Assembly: GCA_024704765.1 (NCBI GenBank)
Contig: JAKMXF010000210.1
Span: 558,001 to 622,000 of the forward strand
Source: Oopsacas minuta
Taxonomy: Eukaryota > Porifera > Hexactinellida > Lyssacinosida > Leucopsacidae
DNA length: 64,000 nucleotides
Reading direction: 5' to 3'
In this document: piece by piece, positions 51,733-61,900 of the stretch
How the letters are laid out: each line of letters opens with the position of its first letter
Numbering within the stretch: the first letter of the stretch is position 1
Notes under the pieces: generated by a model
Seen by the model: the letters and a program-made list of their open reading frames with translations, nothing else
What the model was told of the DNA's origin: nothing
Databases searched by the model: none
Position numbers and translations under genes: made by a program

Positions 51733-53391
51733 ATGACTGATGGGGATGCCAATCTAGCAGGTGATGGTCTGAATATAGAGTTGTCTGTTTGGCTACAACA
51801 TCTGAGTATGGAGAATACATCAAATAAGGAAGCTACCAAACAGTTAGTTGATCTGTTCGGTCGATTCAATATTCCAGCAGAATTTGTAAATCTCCTTATA
51901 ATAACAGCTAGTAACGGGTCTTTACACGAATATCTGAGGAATCTATCTAGTCTCATTGAACGAACTCTCAAACATGCTCACGTCACTCAGAGGTCAGGAC
52001 AGGATGTGTTACCGCCTATCCCTCTGGAGGAGGGGGAGAGGAACGAATTGGAGGAGCTGATATCTCCTCAGACTACAGATACACTCTTCAATACAGAATC
52101 CAATAACTTATTTGAACACACACGTACTCAGTTAGTGCTAACTAATAATCTCATTATTCTATTGATTGTACATATATCTAATATTATATTTGCTAGGGTT
52201 AATGAAGCCCTAAGAGAACTAATGGTTATAACCACTCATGACGATAATCTAGAGAGACAGTATAAAGAAATGTGTGCACAATGCTCTAAACTATTCTCTG
52301 ATCTAGACAGAGCTAAGCGAGAAGTGTTCAAGCTACGAGGCAAGATATCAATCGTAGAAATGACTCCAGAGAGAATGAGAATTGAAATGAACAAACAGAA
52401 AGAGAGAGATATGAAGAAAGCACAACAAGTAGATAGAGATTTGCATGAGAGCAGGACTGATGAGTTAGCTCAAGTATTGAATGAGAGGCCTATACGTAAG
52501 AATGCTCCTCGCCTCCCAATACCAGCACCTATACCTGTGACACGTATTCCTAAGAAGAGAGCTAGACACACAGACATCCCTCCACCAGTAGAAGGGTGTC
52601 AATGCTCTGTATGTAAAACAGTACAGGGTCTAGGATCCAGTATGATTGTACCAGTAGGTATAGAGTCCATACAATCAGGACAACAGATATTATTAGGAGA
52701 TAGGGTTATAGTTAAGGGACAGAGACCTGGTACTGTTAGGTATCTGGGTAAGCTAGAGGATCACAAGAATGATCTCGGTAATGAAGTGTTTGCAGGAGTT
52801 CAGTTAGATTATCCAGTAGGTGTACATAATGGTACATTCAATGGAAAGAGATACTTCTCTTGTCCAGCTAAACACGGTGTATTTCTACCTCTGAGAGACG
52901 TTATATGTGTGAGTAATCGAGCTGTTGTACCTCTCTCCACTTCTCTAGCTCTTAAGCGGGCTAAGAAGAGACAGGAAGCAGAGGAGAAGGCTAAGAAACA
53001 GCTGATAGAGCAAGAACGTGCTTATCAATCAGGAATAAAATATCTTAATGAAATTGAACAGAAGAGATACTCAATGGACAATATCAATGTGTTATCTCTT
53101 GAGACACCGCTCACCAGTTATAAGAAGCTGGAGAAGAAAATCTCTCTAGATTCAGGTAAACTGATACAATCTACTGATTTCTCTAAGACTACACCTGATA
53201 AAGAAAAATTAGAGATGAGGAATAGGATGGATAATTTGCTCCTTAAGAGTAGGAGTATTTATGATGAAAAACATCCTTCTCATGTGATTTCTAGCCGAGA
53301 AATGCAACCCGAATCACTATCCAGATACGGACGGCCTGATGGGACAGGAGGACAAGGGAGGAGAGAGGTAACAATCTCAGTTACTAATTGA
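51733..53391 (+). CDS. CAP-Gly domain coiled-coil protein
   Basis: Probable microtubule-binding protein, orthology not recognised. The frame encodes 552 residues, but 52131-52196 (66 bases, GTTAGTGCTAAC...TTTGCTAG) looks like an in-frame intron. Removing it gives 530 residues and deletes an odd hydrophobic stretch. An N-terminal helical region of about 110 residues is followed by coiled coil (about 150-250). Then come a Pro-rich linker, a CQCSVC pair, and a CAP-Gly domain at about residues 318-397 of the unspliced numbering: LGDRVIVKGQRPGTVRYLG, FAGVQLDYPVGVHNGTFNGK, YFSCPAKHGVFLP. The usual GKNDG is GVHNG here. A Lys/Glu-rich helix and disordered tail follow. Candidates are CLIP- or tubulin-cofactor-like proteins, but none fits in full. 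Confidence 0.78.
   Translation: MTDGDANLAGDGLNIELSVWLQHLSMENTSNKEATKQLVDLFGRFNIPAEFVNLLIITASNGSLHEYLRNLSSLIERTLKHAHVTQRSGQDVLPPIPLEEGERNELEELISPQTTDTLFNTESNNLFEHTRTQLVLTNNLIILLIVHISNIIFARVNEALRELMVITTHDDNLERQYKEMCAQCSKLFSDLDRAKREVFKLRGKISIVEMTPERMRIEMNKQKERDMKKAQQVDRDLHESRTDELAQVLNERPIRKNAPRLPIPAPIPVTRIPKKRARHTDIPPPVEGCQCSVCKTVQGLGSSMIVPVGIESIQSGQQILLGDRVIVKGQRPGTVRYLGKLEDHKNDLGNEVFAGVQLDYPVGVHNGTFNGKRYFSCPAKHGVFLPLRDVICVSNRAVVPLSTSLALKRAKKRQEAEEKAKKQLIEQERAYQSGIKYLNEIEQKRYSMDNINVLSLETPLTSYKKLEKKISLDSGKLIQSTDFSKTTPDKEKLEMRNRMDNLLLKSRSIYDEKHPSHVISSREMQPESLSRYGRPDGTGGQGRREVTISVTN
52131..52196 (+). other. Probable 66-bp in-frame intron in the CAP-Gly gene
   Basis: GTTAGT donor, a CTAAC branch-like sequence soon after, and a TTTGCTAG acceptor. 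Its length is a multiple of three and it contains no stop, so reading frames pass through it. Splicing restores a CAG codon and joins HTRTQ to VNEALRELM. Read through, it would insert the hydrophobic stretch NNLIILLIVHISNIIFA into a coiled-coil protein. Confidence 0.65.
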
Positions 53392-53548
53392 AATATAACC
53401 CTATTTATTATAGAATATGTCACTTTTTATATTTCTACTACGAATATTATTCTTTTTGTATTTTCTATTTGTATCTCTTAAGTTATTATAACTTCCCGTA
53501 TTTCCCTGCTTACATCTGTACATATAATATAATACTATTTCTCAGTGT

Positions 53549-53869
53549 ATGGCTGCTGTAGTAGAGCTTCTTAGTTTGGATGTAACCATCGAGTTTAACG
53601 GGGGTGCAGAATTGCTGTTTGGGAAGAAGAGAAGGCACCAGATCTCTCTCCCTCAGACTGGAAATAGTTGGACAATTCAGAGACTTCTCTTCTGGCTGCG
53701 TGACAATATACTGACGTCACGACCTGATTTGTTTATTCAGAATGATACAGTGAGACCAGGGATACTGGTGCTTGTTAATAATACAGACTGGGAGCTGTTG
53801 GATGGTCTTAACTACCAGCTGCAACAGAATGACGTCATAGTATTCATATCTACATTACATGGCGGTTAA
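53549..53869 (+). CDS. URM1: Ubiquitin-related modifier 1
   Basis: Sulfur carrier for 2-thiolation of wobble uridine 34 in tRNA and protein modifier (urmylation). 106 residues, intronless (human 101). Beta-grasp features include [16 protein letters not shown] near the start, then a lysine/arginine patch. [13 protein letters not shown] follows, then [16 protein letters not shown]. The C-terminus FISTLHGG ends in the required Gly-Gly, which is thiocarboxylated by the E1-like MOCS3/Uba4. It lies 157 bases after the CAP-Gly gene and 118 before the CAPS2-like gene. Confidence 0.95.
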   Translation: MAAVVELLSLDVTIEFNGGAELLFGKKRRHQISLPQTGNSWTIQRLLFWLRDNILTSRPDLFIQNDTVRPGILVLVNNTDWELLDGLNYQLQQNDVIVFISTLHGG

Positions 53870-53987
53870 CATAATTACAGTAGTATTTTGTGATATACAT
53901 ATATTTGTAACAACTGAGACAAGCAATATTTATACTTTGTACTTACGCCTCATATAGTATTATAACCGTTTACCTGTCAGTAGCCAG

Positions 53988-56009
53988 ATGTCATTTTTCG
54001 ATCTCTCTGTGACTGGTACAGCTCCGAAATGGGCGGCACGACAGCCAGTGATTGTATCTCGCCCCCCTATCAAACCCCCTTCATTTTCAGTTCATCCAAG
54101 TAAAGCTCCTTTCTACAACCGCAATCTTACTCAGGGGTACCATCCTCCCAAACATGTCCCTGGTACCACACAGCAACTCATGAACTACACCAATCAGCTG
54201 ATGGGAGCAGCTAAGGAGTACTCATCTCAGAATAAGAATAAAACTGTACACATCGATAAGGAAATAAACATTAAGCCTGATCCTCTATCTATTAATAAGC
54301 AAGATGTAAATACAAACAAACAAGATATTCCCACTAAGCAGAAGAAACCATTAGCTTCTTCTAAAGTAAAACCTTATAGAGCTACGAGGAGTAGACGAGC
54401 TCCTCAAGGAGTACCAAAGCTGAATCTATCTCAGCTGTGTGAGCCTGATGAAGAGATGATGCCAATACAGCTAATTCCATCTCGTAAGAACTCTGAGAGT
54501 GAGACTGTACGCAGCTGGGGGTCACCAGAAACTCTAAGAAAGGATAAAGAGACTCAAGATAATGGTTCCGTACAGAAAACTCAAGAACAGGTCAAGGATA
54601 AATCAAAAGATAAACCTATAGTCCCTCTTCTAGACCTTGCTATGCTTAGCAGTACTAGGAAATACAGTCATGATACTCTAACAGACATAGAGAGTATTCC
54701 TTCTAAGCCTGCTACACTCTCCAAACCTAATCTTAGTAATAACGAATATGTGAATGCTACTAAACCTAAGCTGACTACAGCATGGGGAGAGACTAATGCT
54801 CATGGACTTATCATGCATGAGAATAGGAAGTTATACAGATTTACAGAAGAGGTGCTAGACCAAGAGATGGGGAAGCAGTCTGTTAGCGCTGGTACTCGTA
54901 GTGACTCATATCTCTCTTTCCAGAACTCTATCCCAACAACTCGTGTATCTAGTGGGTCACGTGTACAACCTAGTGACCTCAGTAAAAGACTCAGGTTTGG
55001 AGCTAGGATCCTGTCTCGTAGAGGGAGAGATTCAGCTAGAGAGTTGTGTGGATTCTATTTTGTAGGAGATAACACTATGACTATATACGAGTTCAGACAA
55101 TTCGGACAGAGGTCTTCTGCATTGCCTTTCCTACAGAGGAGACCTTATAGACATCTGATTGGTGAATTGAGAGATGATCAGGTACTGGTAGGAGACATAT
55201 TTTCTGGACTCACTCTATGCTTCTCTACTGCTAACCAACCCTCCCTCCCTGATCCTCTGAAGAGGTACACTCGTCTCTATCTGAGGATTACACAGGTTTG
55301 TAACTACTATACTAACTAACTAGCTAACTAATTGATTAATTATTAGGTAGACGAGAAGTCAAAAGAAGAGCTGAAACAATATCTTAACGGAGAAGAGGTT
55401 CTATACAGAAGATCTCTGTTACGAACAACTTACGATATTACAAACTCAATTCAGAATTCTATCTGGTCTGTACTCTCTAAGAGGTCTCCTAAATCTCTCA
55501 TTAACTTCGGACGGTATCTCCTCACAATAGACACGACTAGCTCGGGTTATCTATCCAAAGGTCAGCTGTTACTCGCATTGAAGACATTCCATCTCTCTCT
55601 GACTCCAGACCAATTCCAATCCATATGGGACCTGTCCTCTGGCATGGAAACAGGAGGGCGTGTCAGTCACGAGCAGTTTAGAAGACTACTACTCGGAGGA
55701 CTCCCAGATGAAAGGAGAGTAGCTATGAGAGTAGTACTCGTTAAGCTAGATGCTAACAAGACAGGAGAAATACAGTTGTGGCAGATGAAGAAGTTTTTCT
55801 GTACAAGAAGACACCCAGATGTGTTAGAAGGTAAACTAACAGAAGAACAATGCTATTCAGATTTCTTCTCAGCTTTCTATAACGATAAATACAAATCTCC
55901 TGATATTCTATCGTATGCTGAATTAGAAGATTATTACGAATTCGTAAGTCACACAGTAGAAGATGATACAAGATTCAAATCTATCCTCAAGAACTGTTGG
56001 GGCATCTGA
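53988..56009 (+). CDS. Calcyphosin-2-like EF-hand protein
   Basis: Two exons, 53988-55295 and 55347-56009, phase 0, 51-bp intron; about 656 residues. The first 300 residues are disordered and Lys/Pro/Ser-rich. A DM10-like segment follows at about 350-435 (RFGARILSRR ... GFYFVGDNTMTIYEFRQFGQ ... GDIF), as in EFHC/CAPS2 proteins of ciliary axonemes. The C-terminal part has EF-hand pairs (FGRYLLTIDTTSSGYLSKGQ, VLVKLDANKTGEIQLWQMKK), several with incomplete calcium ligands, and ends FKSILKNCWGI like calcyphosins. The DM10-like plus EF-hand arrangement and the ending favour CAPS2. A ciliary role is inferred from the family. Confidence 0.78.
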
Positions 56010-56525
56010 GCTACTATAAATCAACCAACTCACTCGTTTATAATAATTGCCCCAGAAATTAATGGGGTTATTCGAGATTTTTACCTGCGGCCATATATAA
56101 TAACTGTTTTACTGTTATTTCTCTTGTACTCTTGTAATGTATACCATTTGTACACTTTTATACTATATTAATCATAGAGATATTATTGAAACATTGTTGC
56201 AATTTACCTGAATTAAATGAGGTCACTGGTTTGTTTTTGGGGATGATGTTTGTATTTCTTAATATAATTAGATGCATAAATCAAACAATACCCTCCTACA
56301 CAATTATGATATTCACGTGTAAAGTGATAGCGCATGATATTGATTTAATTGCATTACACCCTTTCTCAAGCTTCTCGTTGTCTTGTGAAACTTTTGTTCA
56401 TTTTATCCTGCAATTGAAACAGTCATATGAATAGTTGCAACGATATATAAATAAGCAATCGACTAGACATATACAGTCATTGAATTTAGTAAATTATATT
56501 CAAAACCTGGTACAGTTTTGTAAAA
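56010..56525. other. Intergenic, CAPS2-like to SLC26
   Basis: 516 AT-rich bases. The open frame at 56186-56434 has no recognisable features. Nothing else seen. Confidence 0.6.
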
Positions 56526-58754
56526 ATGGATGATGATGTATTCGATGGCAATTCTCCACAAATTTGTATCAACCGAACTGCATACAATGCCAAAACATTA
56601 GATGAAACTTATCCACCAACTCCAGCTCTCTCAATCCCGCAACAAGTTAAAAGTTTATTGAAATCTCACTGTAGATTTGATGGTGCCTGCATTGGAAGAT
56701 TCTTTCTCGCTCGCTTTCCAATATTCAAATGGATATACTCTTACAGGCTACGTAGATACTTATTGGGTGACATTCTTTCTGGCACGACGGTATCCATGCT
56801 CCACCTCCCACAGGGCATGGCTTATGCTCTGCTAGCACTACAACATCCTGTATATGGATTATATACCAGCTTCTTATTCTCATTCATATATCCAATATTT
56901 GGTACTTCTAGACACGCATCTCTTGGAACTTTTGCTGTAGTAGCTTTACTAACTTCAAATGCTATCCGTGAGATAGCTACAGTCGCTACCATTAGCAATT
57001 CTTGTTCTATGAACAACTTTACTAATATCTCTCGAAATTCTACTCTAGCATTTACACCAGATGTGCTAGAGAGGATTGCTATAGCCAGCACACTCACGTT
57101 CCTTATTGGTTGTATATTCCTTATATTTGGTGTCTTAAGACTTGGTTTTATTTCTAATCTACTCTCTCGTCCTTTCACGCGTGCCTACGTGGCGGGAGCA
57201 GGCGTGCATGTATTCGTAGCTCAGATAGACACTCTGTTTGGTATAACAATCTGTGACGTAATACCTACTATATTCAAGGTACCTTATCAATTATATTTTA
57301 TAGCAGAACAGATAGTTATGCTGCGGATCACTTGGCTGTCTATTGTAATATCGATTATTAGTATTATCGTACTTTACATAGTAAAATTCTTGGATGACTT
57401 CTTGCAGAAAAAGAAATTTCCATTCCCAATTCCAGTCCAATTGGTACTCATCGTTATTTTCACAATTGCTTCCTACTTTGCGAAATTTGAAGCTAACTTT
57501 GGTGTGGAAATAGTAGGCTATATTCCGCGTGGAGTTCCAAGCTTTATGTTACCTAACCCCAGTTATTTCCTGCCTCTTCTTGATAATGCCATTATCATAA
57601 CAGTCGTGTCATACTCTACTGGTATCTCCATGATACAAGTTCTAGCCGACAAGCATGATTATAAAGTCGATGCAAATCAAGAGCTATTCGCTAACGGTAT
57701 GTGTAACTTTATTTCCTCCTTCTTCTTCTCTATACCTGGTAGCGTATCATTCTCCAGAAGCCTTATACAGAATGGCAGTGGGGGTAAGACTCAGCTAGCC
57801 AGTATATTTGCTGGTTTTATCATACTCCTGTGTTTGGTCGCGATAGCCCCTCTTTTCGAGTCCCTACCTACGCCCGTACTAGCTTCTACTGTCGTAGTTG
57901 CTCTCCACGGACTGTATTTGCATGTGTTAGATCTGCCATTTTACTGGAAAATATCGAAATACGATCTGTTCATATGGATAGTCACATTCCTATCTACCGT
58001 AATTATCAATGTGGAAATAGGACTAGCTTGTGGTCTAGTTGTGAGTCTTATTGTGTTTGTTGTAAGGACTATTCTTGTATCCCCTGTACTCCTGGGGAAC
58101 CTAGCTTCTTCAGAGTTGTATGTCAATGTCAAAGAGTTTGAAGATGTCACTGTCAAATCATCTGTCAAAATAATTCGTCACTCAAGTCCATTATATTTCG
58201 CAAATGCTTCCAAACTCAAGAATTTTATTATGGAACAACTTCCTAACAATCCTAGCGCAGAGGTAGATCTGGGGTGTGGTCCTGCTTTATATAGAGGTGT
58301 ACAACACCTCAGGAATAGGAAGAATAACAAACATATACAATTAGAACAGATTAACTCATTTAAGAATTCGGAATCAACAACAGCTAACATTACTACACCA
58401 ACAACACCTCAAGATAATATGTTTGTAAACAAGTTCTGTGTTATTCTGGATTGTTCCTGTATTCCTTTCATTGACTCAGTGGGTGGTACAACTCTATGCG
58501 ATATAAACAGCTGTTTGACAAAGAAAGATTATCTCTTCTACCTGACAGGAGCTTCACGAGGATTGAGGGAGGATTTGATAAGAGCTAGCGGTCAGAAATG
58601 GGAAAATATTCTAGAATGTATATTCCCGTCTATACAAGATGCATTGAGTGCACTCAAACAACCGACTAAACATCCACTAGTTAGAATTACTTTGAATCCT
58701 TGTCTCATCCAGCACGCTCTGGTAAAACACGGAGCTAGGGAAAGTAGTGTTTAA
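56526..58754 (+). CDS. SLC26 family anion transporter
   Basis: Plasma-membrane anion exchanger or channel (sulfate, chloride, bicarbonate or oxalate; substrate unresolved). A single exon encodes 742 residues, the family's usual size. The N-terminal cytoplasmic part is followed by the SLC26 signature region GDILSGTTVSMLHLPQGMAY. Then GLYTSFLFSFIYPIFGTSRH follows, with further helices to about residue 540. The core includes PGSVSFSRSLIQNGSGGKTQ, the sequence around the substrate site. N-glycosylation sites lie in the first large loop (NNFTNISRNST). A C-terminal STAS domain spans about 555-735 with an intervening disordered loop, and includes FCVILDCSCIPFIDSVG. The paralogue class cannot be fixed by eye. 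Confidence 0.92.
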   Translation: MDDDVFDGNSPQICINRTAYNAKTLDETYPPTPALSIPQQVKSLLKSHCRFDGACIGRFFLARFPIFKWIYSYRLRRYLLGDILSGTTVSMLHLPQGMAYALLALQHPVYGLYTSFLFSFIYPIFGTSRHASLGTFAVVALLTSNAIREIATVATISNSCSMNNFTNISRNSTLAFTPDVLERIAIASTLTFLIGCIFLIFGVLRLGFISNLLSRPFTRAYVAGAGVHVFVAQIDTLFGITICDVIPTIFKVPYQLYFIAEQIVMLRITWLSIVISIISIIVLYIVKFLDDFLQKKKFPFPIPVQLVLIVIFTIASYFAKFEANFGVEIVGYIPRGVPSFMLPNPSYFLPLLDNAIIITVVSYSTGISMIQVLADKHDYKVDANQELFANGMCNFISSFFFSIPGSVSFSRSLIQNGSGGKTQLASIFAGFIILLCLVAIAPLFESLPTPVLASTVVVALHGLYLHVLDLPFYWKISKYDLFIWIVTFLSTVIINVEIGLACGLVVSLIVFVVRTILVSPVLLGNLASSELYVNVKEFEDVTVKSSVKIIRHSSPLYFANASKLKNFIMEQLPNNPSAEVDLGCGPALYRGVQHLRNRKNNKHIQLEQINSFKNSESTTANITTPTTPQDNMFVNKFCVILDCSCIPFIDSVGGTTLCDINSCLTKKDYLFYLTGASRGLREDLIRASGQKWENILECIFPSIQDALSALKQPTKHPLVRITLNPCLIQHALVKHGARESSV

Positions 58755-58974
58755 TTTGTGTACTTACTGTGTTTTAGCAGTTCTCCTACTCATAAGCTTG
58801 TAGATATATGTATATTCAATTCACATAACTAATCTACTTCACATACTATCGCAATACTAATATACAAAAACATAAATAATGAAATATATGAATCTCCAGT
58901 TTCAAATTGACTCATTTCTATAACCTAAATATCTAGTTTATATAATGTTCTGAACTATTACTTGCTAGTGGAAA

Positions 58975-61900
58975 TCAATGCCAGTTAAGAACATTGACGT
59001 GACCGTATTGGTCCCCTACTAGTAGATACAAGTGAGTGGACTTGGAGGAGGGGGAGGGGTAGATTTTCGCGTGGGTAACGGGGGACTTGCATCTGTACTC
59101 TCCAGTCTGTTCTAGAGTCAAGTTTTGATTCTGTGTAGAGAGGGACCAGAATTTAACTTTAGTGTCCATACCACATGAGATGAGCTGATTGTTTGACAAC
59201 AACAGAGCTGTAATTTTCTTGTCATGAAGTTTGAATCTATTAAACTCATTACTATCATCTTCTGTAAAGGCCACAGCTGTACCTGTTGAATCTCCGATTA
59301 TTTTGAATCTTTGGTAGATAACAAAATGTGTGGGGAATGCTCTCTTAGGATATTTAGCACTTCTACTCTTCTTTGACTTATCTTCTGTTTCTGTATAGAA
59401 CCCCTCTATGCTAGGAGTACTGAATGTATTGGTGAGAGTGTTGTTGAACCCTATGACAGCTAGCTTCTTGTCCATGCTAAGCAAGTAGAGATCTTGGTTG
59501 TGGAAACTCATAGACATTACCCAATCTTTGAATCCTGGATCAAGTATAGTAAGCTGAGGTAGTTTTCCTGCTTCTATTGCAGACATATCGTAAACTATTA
59601 TTTTCCCAGACCAGTAGCCAACCATCAGCTGACTCTTACTGCTGAGATATCCTAGTGTCGTGATTGAACCCATCGTCACTTCCTGCACCGACCGACGTAT
59701 CCTGGGGTACCCCTGATTGGGATTGTACCCCCAGCAAATCAGCTTGGAGTCCTCTCCGGCTGTGCAGAAGCACTTGTCTGTAGGATAACAACTAACTGTA
59801 GGAGCCCTTTCGTGTCCAGTTAAGCTGTGTATCTTTTTGAGTATTAGCTAAAGCAAAATTCAATAATTACGTATATTAATTCTGAAGTAATTAGCTCACA
59901 TTGTTAGGAGATCGCGTAGAAGTTCCTACTCTCCATGATACATCCCATAATGATACAGCTGTTTCCCGTGAAGTCATAATAATTCTGTTTCCTGTTGGAG
60001 AGATTGACAGAGAAGAGATAGGAGCATTATGGCAATGGAATGACTCATAAGGATTCTCTTGATCCAATTCTGGTTGCCATAGTTTGACACTAGTATCCAT
60101 TGAAGAGGTTATGAAGTGGTTGTTGGGTGTAGTAGCTAGTGACACAATCCTGTCTCCATGACCCGTTATGCTACAAATCTCATTAGCAGTGAAAGGCTGC
60201 CATAACTTTAAACTCCCATCATCAGATGCTGTAGCTACTTTTATATCTTCCAATCTGATTGTCTTCCTCTTTCTAGATGGATCATTCTCCTCATCATCAT
60301 CATCTGCCCAATCGTATCTCCATCCTTGAGATTCAGTGTCCTGTTTAACCTACTTAACAGGATTAATACAACTCTAATACAATAAGTTATACGGGGCATG
60401 TACCTTAGATTGTCTCGTTAGAGTTTCAGAGCTAGATGCCATGTGAATGTCACACGAATTGACACGTTGTTTATGACAATATAGAGTAGTGATCTCCACC
60501 CCTCTATGAGTCCATATCTTGACTGTACCATCCAAACAAGCAGAACCGACGACTCCATTAGTAAACACTACTTCGTTAATAGAGCTGGTGTGACCTATAA
60601 AACTGCCTTTCTCCTTTGCATCCTTTGCTTCTTTAACATTCCACATTTTGAGAGTGAAGTCCTGAGATCCTGTAATAACGAAGTCTCCAGAGTCTGAGTA
60701 AGCGCAGCAGCTTATCCAATCCTATCGTATACTCGCATCAAATATATTTATATATTTATAGCTAACAACATTAGTTACATTATACACACCTTATGTCCTG
60801 CGTCAATACATTTCATAACTTTATGGTTAAGTGTGTCCCAGATAATGATATTACAATCCTGACTAACTGACACCAGCTTCATCCCGTCAGGAGAGAAGCA
60901 TACTCCTGTGACAATTGACACGTGTCCTCTCAGAACTGCATCAGGTAGAGATACCTCCCCTTTTAGCTTCTTTCCTCGAACGTCACTACTCCATAGACAA
61001 ACAGTGTAATCAGCTGCGCCTGTAGCGATGTGGTGCAGATTCCAAGCCAAACAGTAGACTCCTGCTTCATGGGATTTTAATATTTTAGTGTTTTTCCCTG
61101 TTTCTGTGTCATATGCCATCACGACGCCATCATCATAACTGAATTAATTAGACATTATAAATAACTGTAATGTATAAATAATTATAATTAGAGATATGGT
61201 AGAGAAGGTTTGCTTGGTAGTTATAGACGGGTGGGGTATTTCAGAAGAGACAGAAGGGAATGCAATTAAAAACGCAAAAACACCAGTTATGGATGAGCTA
61301 TGCACGCTGAGTCCTAGCTATCTTACTCTCAACGCCTCGGGACTAGCTGTTGGTCTGCCTGATGGGTTGATGGGGAACAGTGAGGTAGGGCATCTTAATC
61401 TGGGGGCAGGTCGTCCTGTGTATCAGGACATTGTACGTATAAACCTTACTTGTGAACAGAATGAATTAGGGAAGCAAGCTAACCTAGTTAAGGCATTTGA
61501 TATATGTAAGAGTGGAAATGGGAGATTGCATTTGATGGGTCTGGTGAGTGATGGGGGAGTTCATTCACATATTAACCATCTGTTCGCGTTTCTACAAACT
61601 GCAAAAGCTGCAGCAATTCCACACACATACATACACTTCATTTCTGACGGAAGAGACACAAAACCAACCTCTGGAATCAGTCATGTTTCTAAACTACATG
61701 ACTTCCTTAAGCAGGCCAATTACGGGTCCCTAGCTACGGTGGTGGGTCGTTACTATGCTATGGACAGAGACAAACGACACGAGCGAGTAAAGAAGGCGTA
61801 TGAGGGGTTCGTCCAAGGAATCGGAGAGAATGTAGATTCTATAGAAGCAGTAGTAGAATTGATGAAGTCAAGATATGAAGCTGAAGGTGACAACAAACAA

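Noticed and set aside
56186-56434. 82-codon open frame between CAPS2-like and SLC26 genes
   Set aside because: Composition typical of AT-rich noise and no domain or motif.
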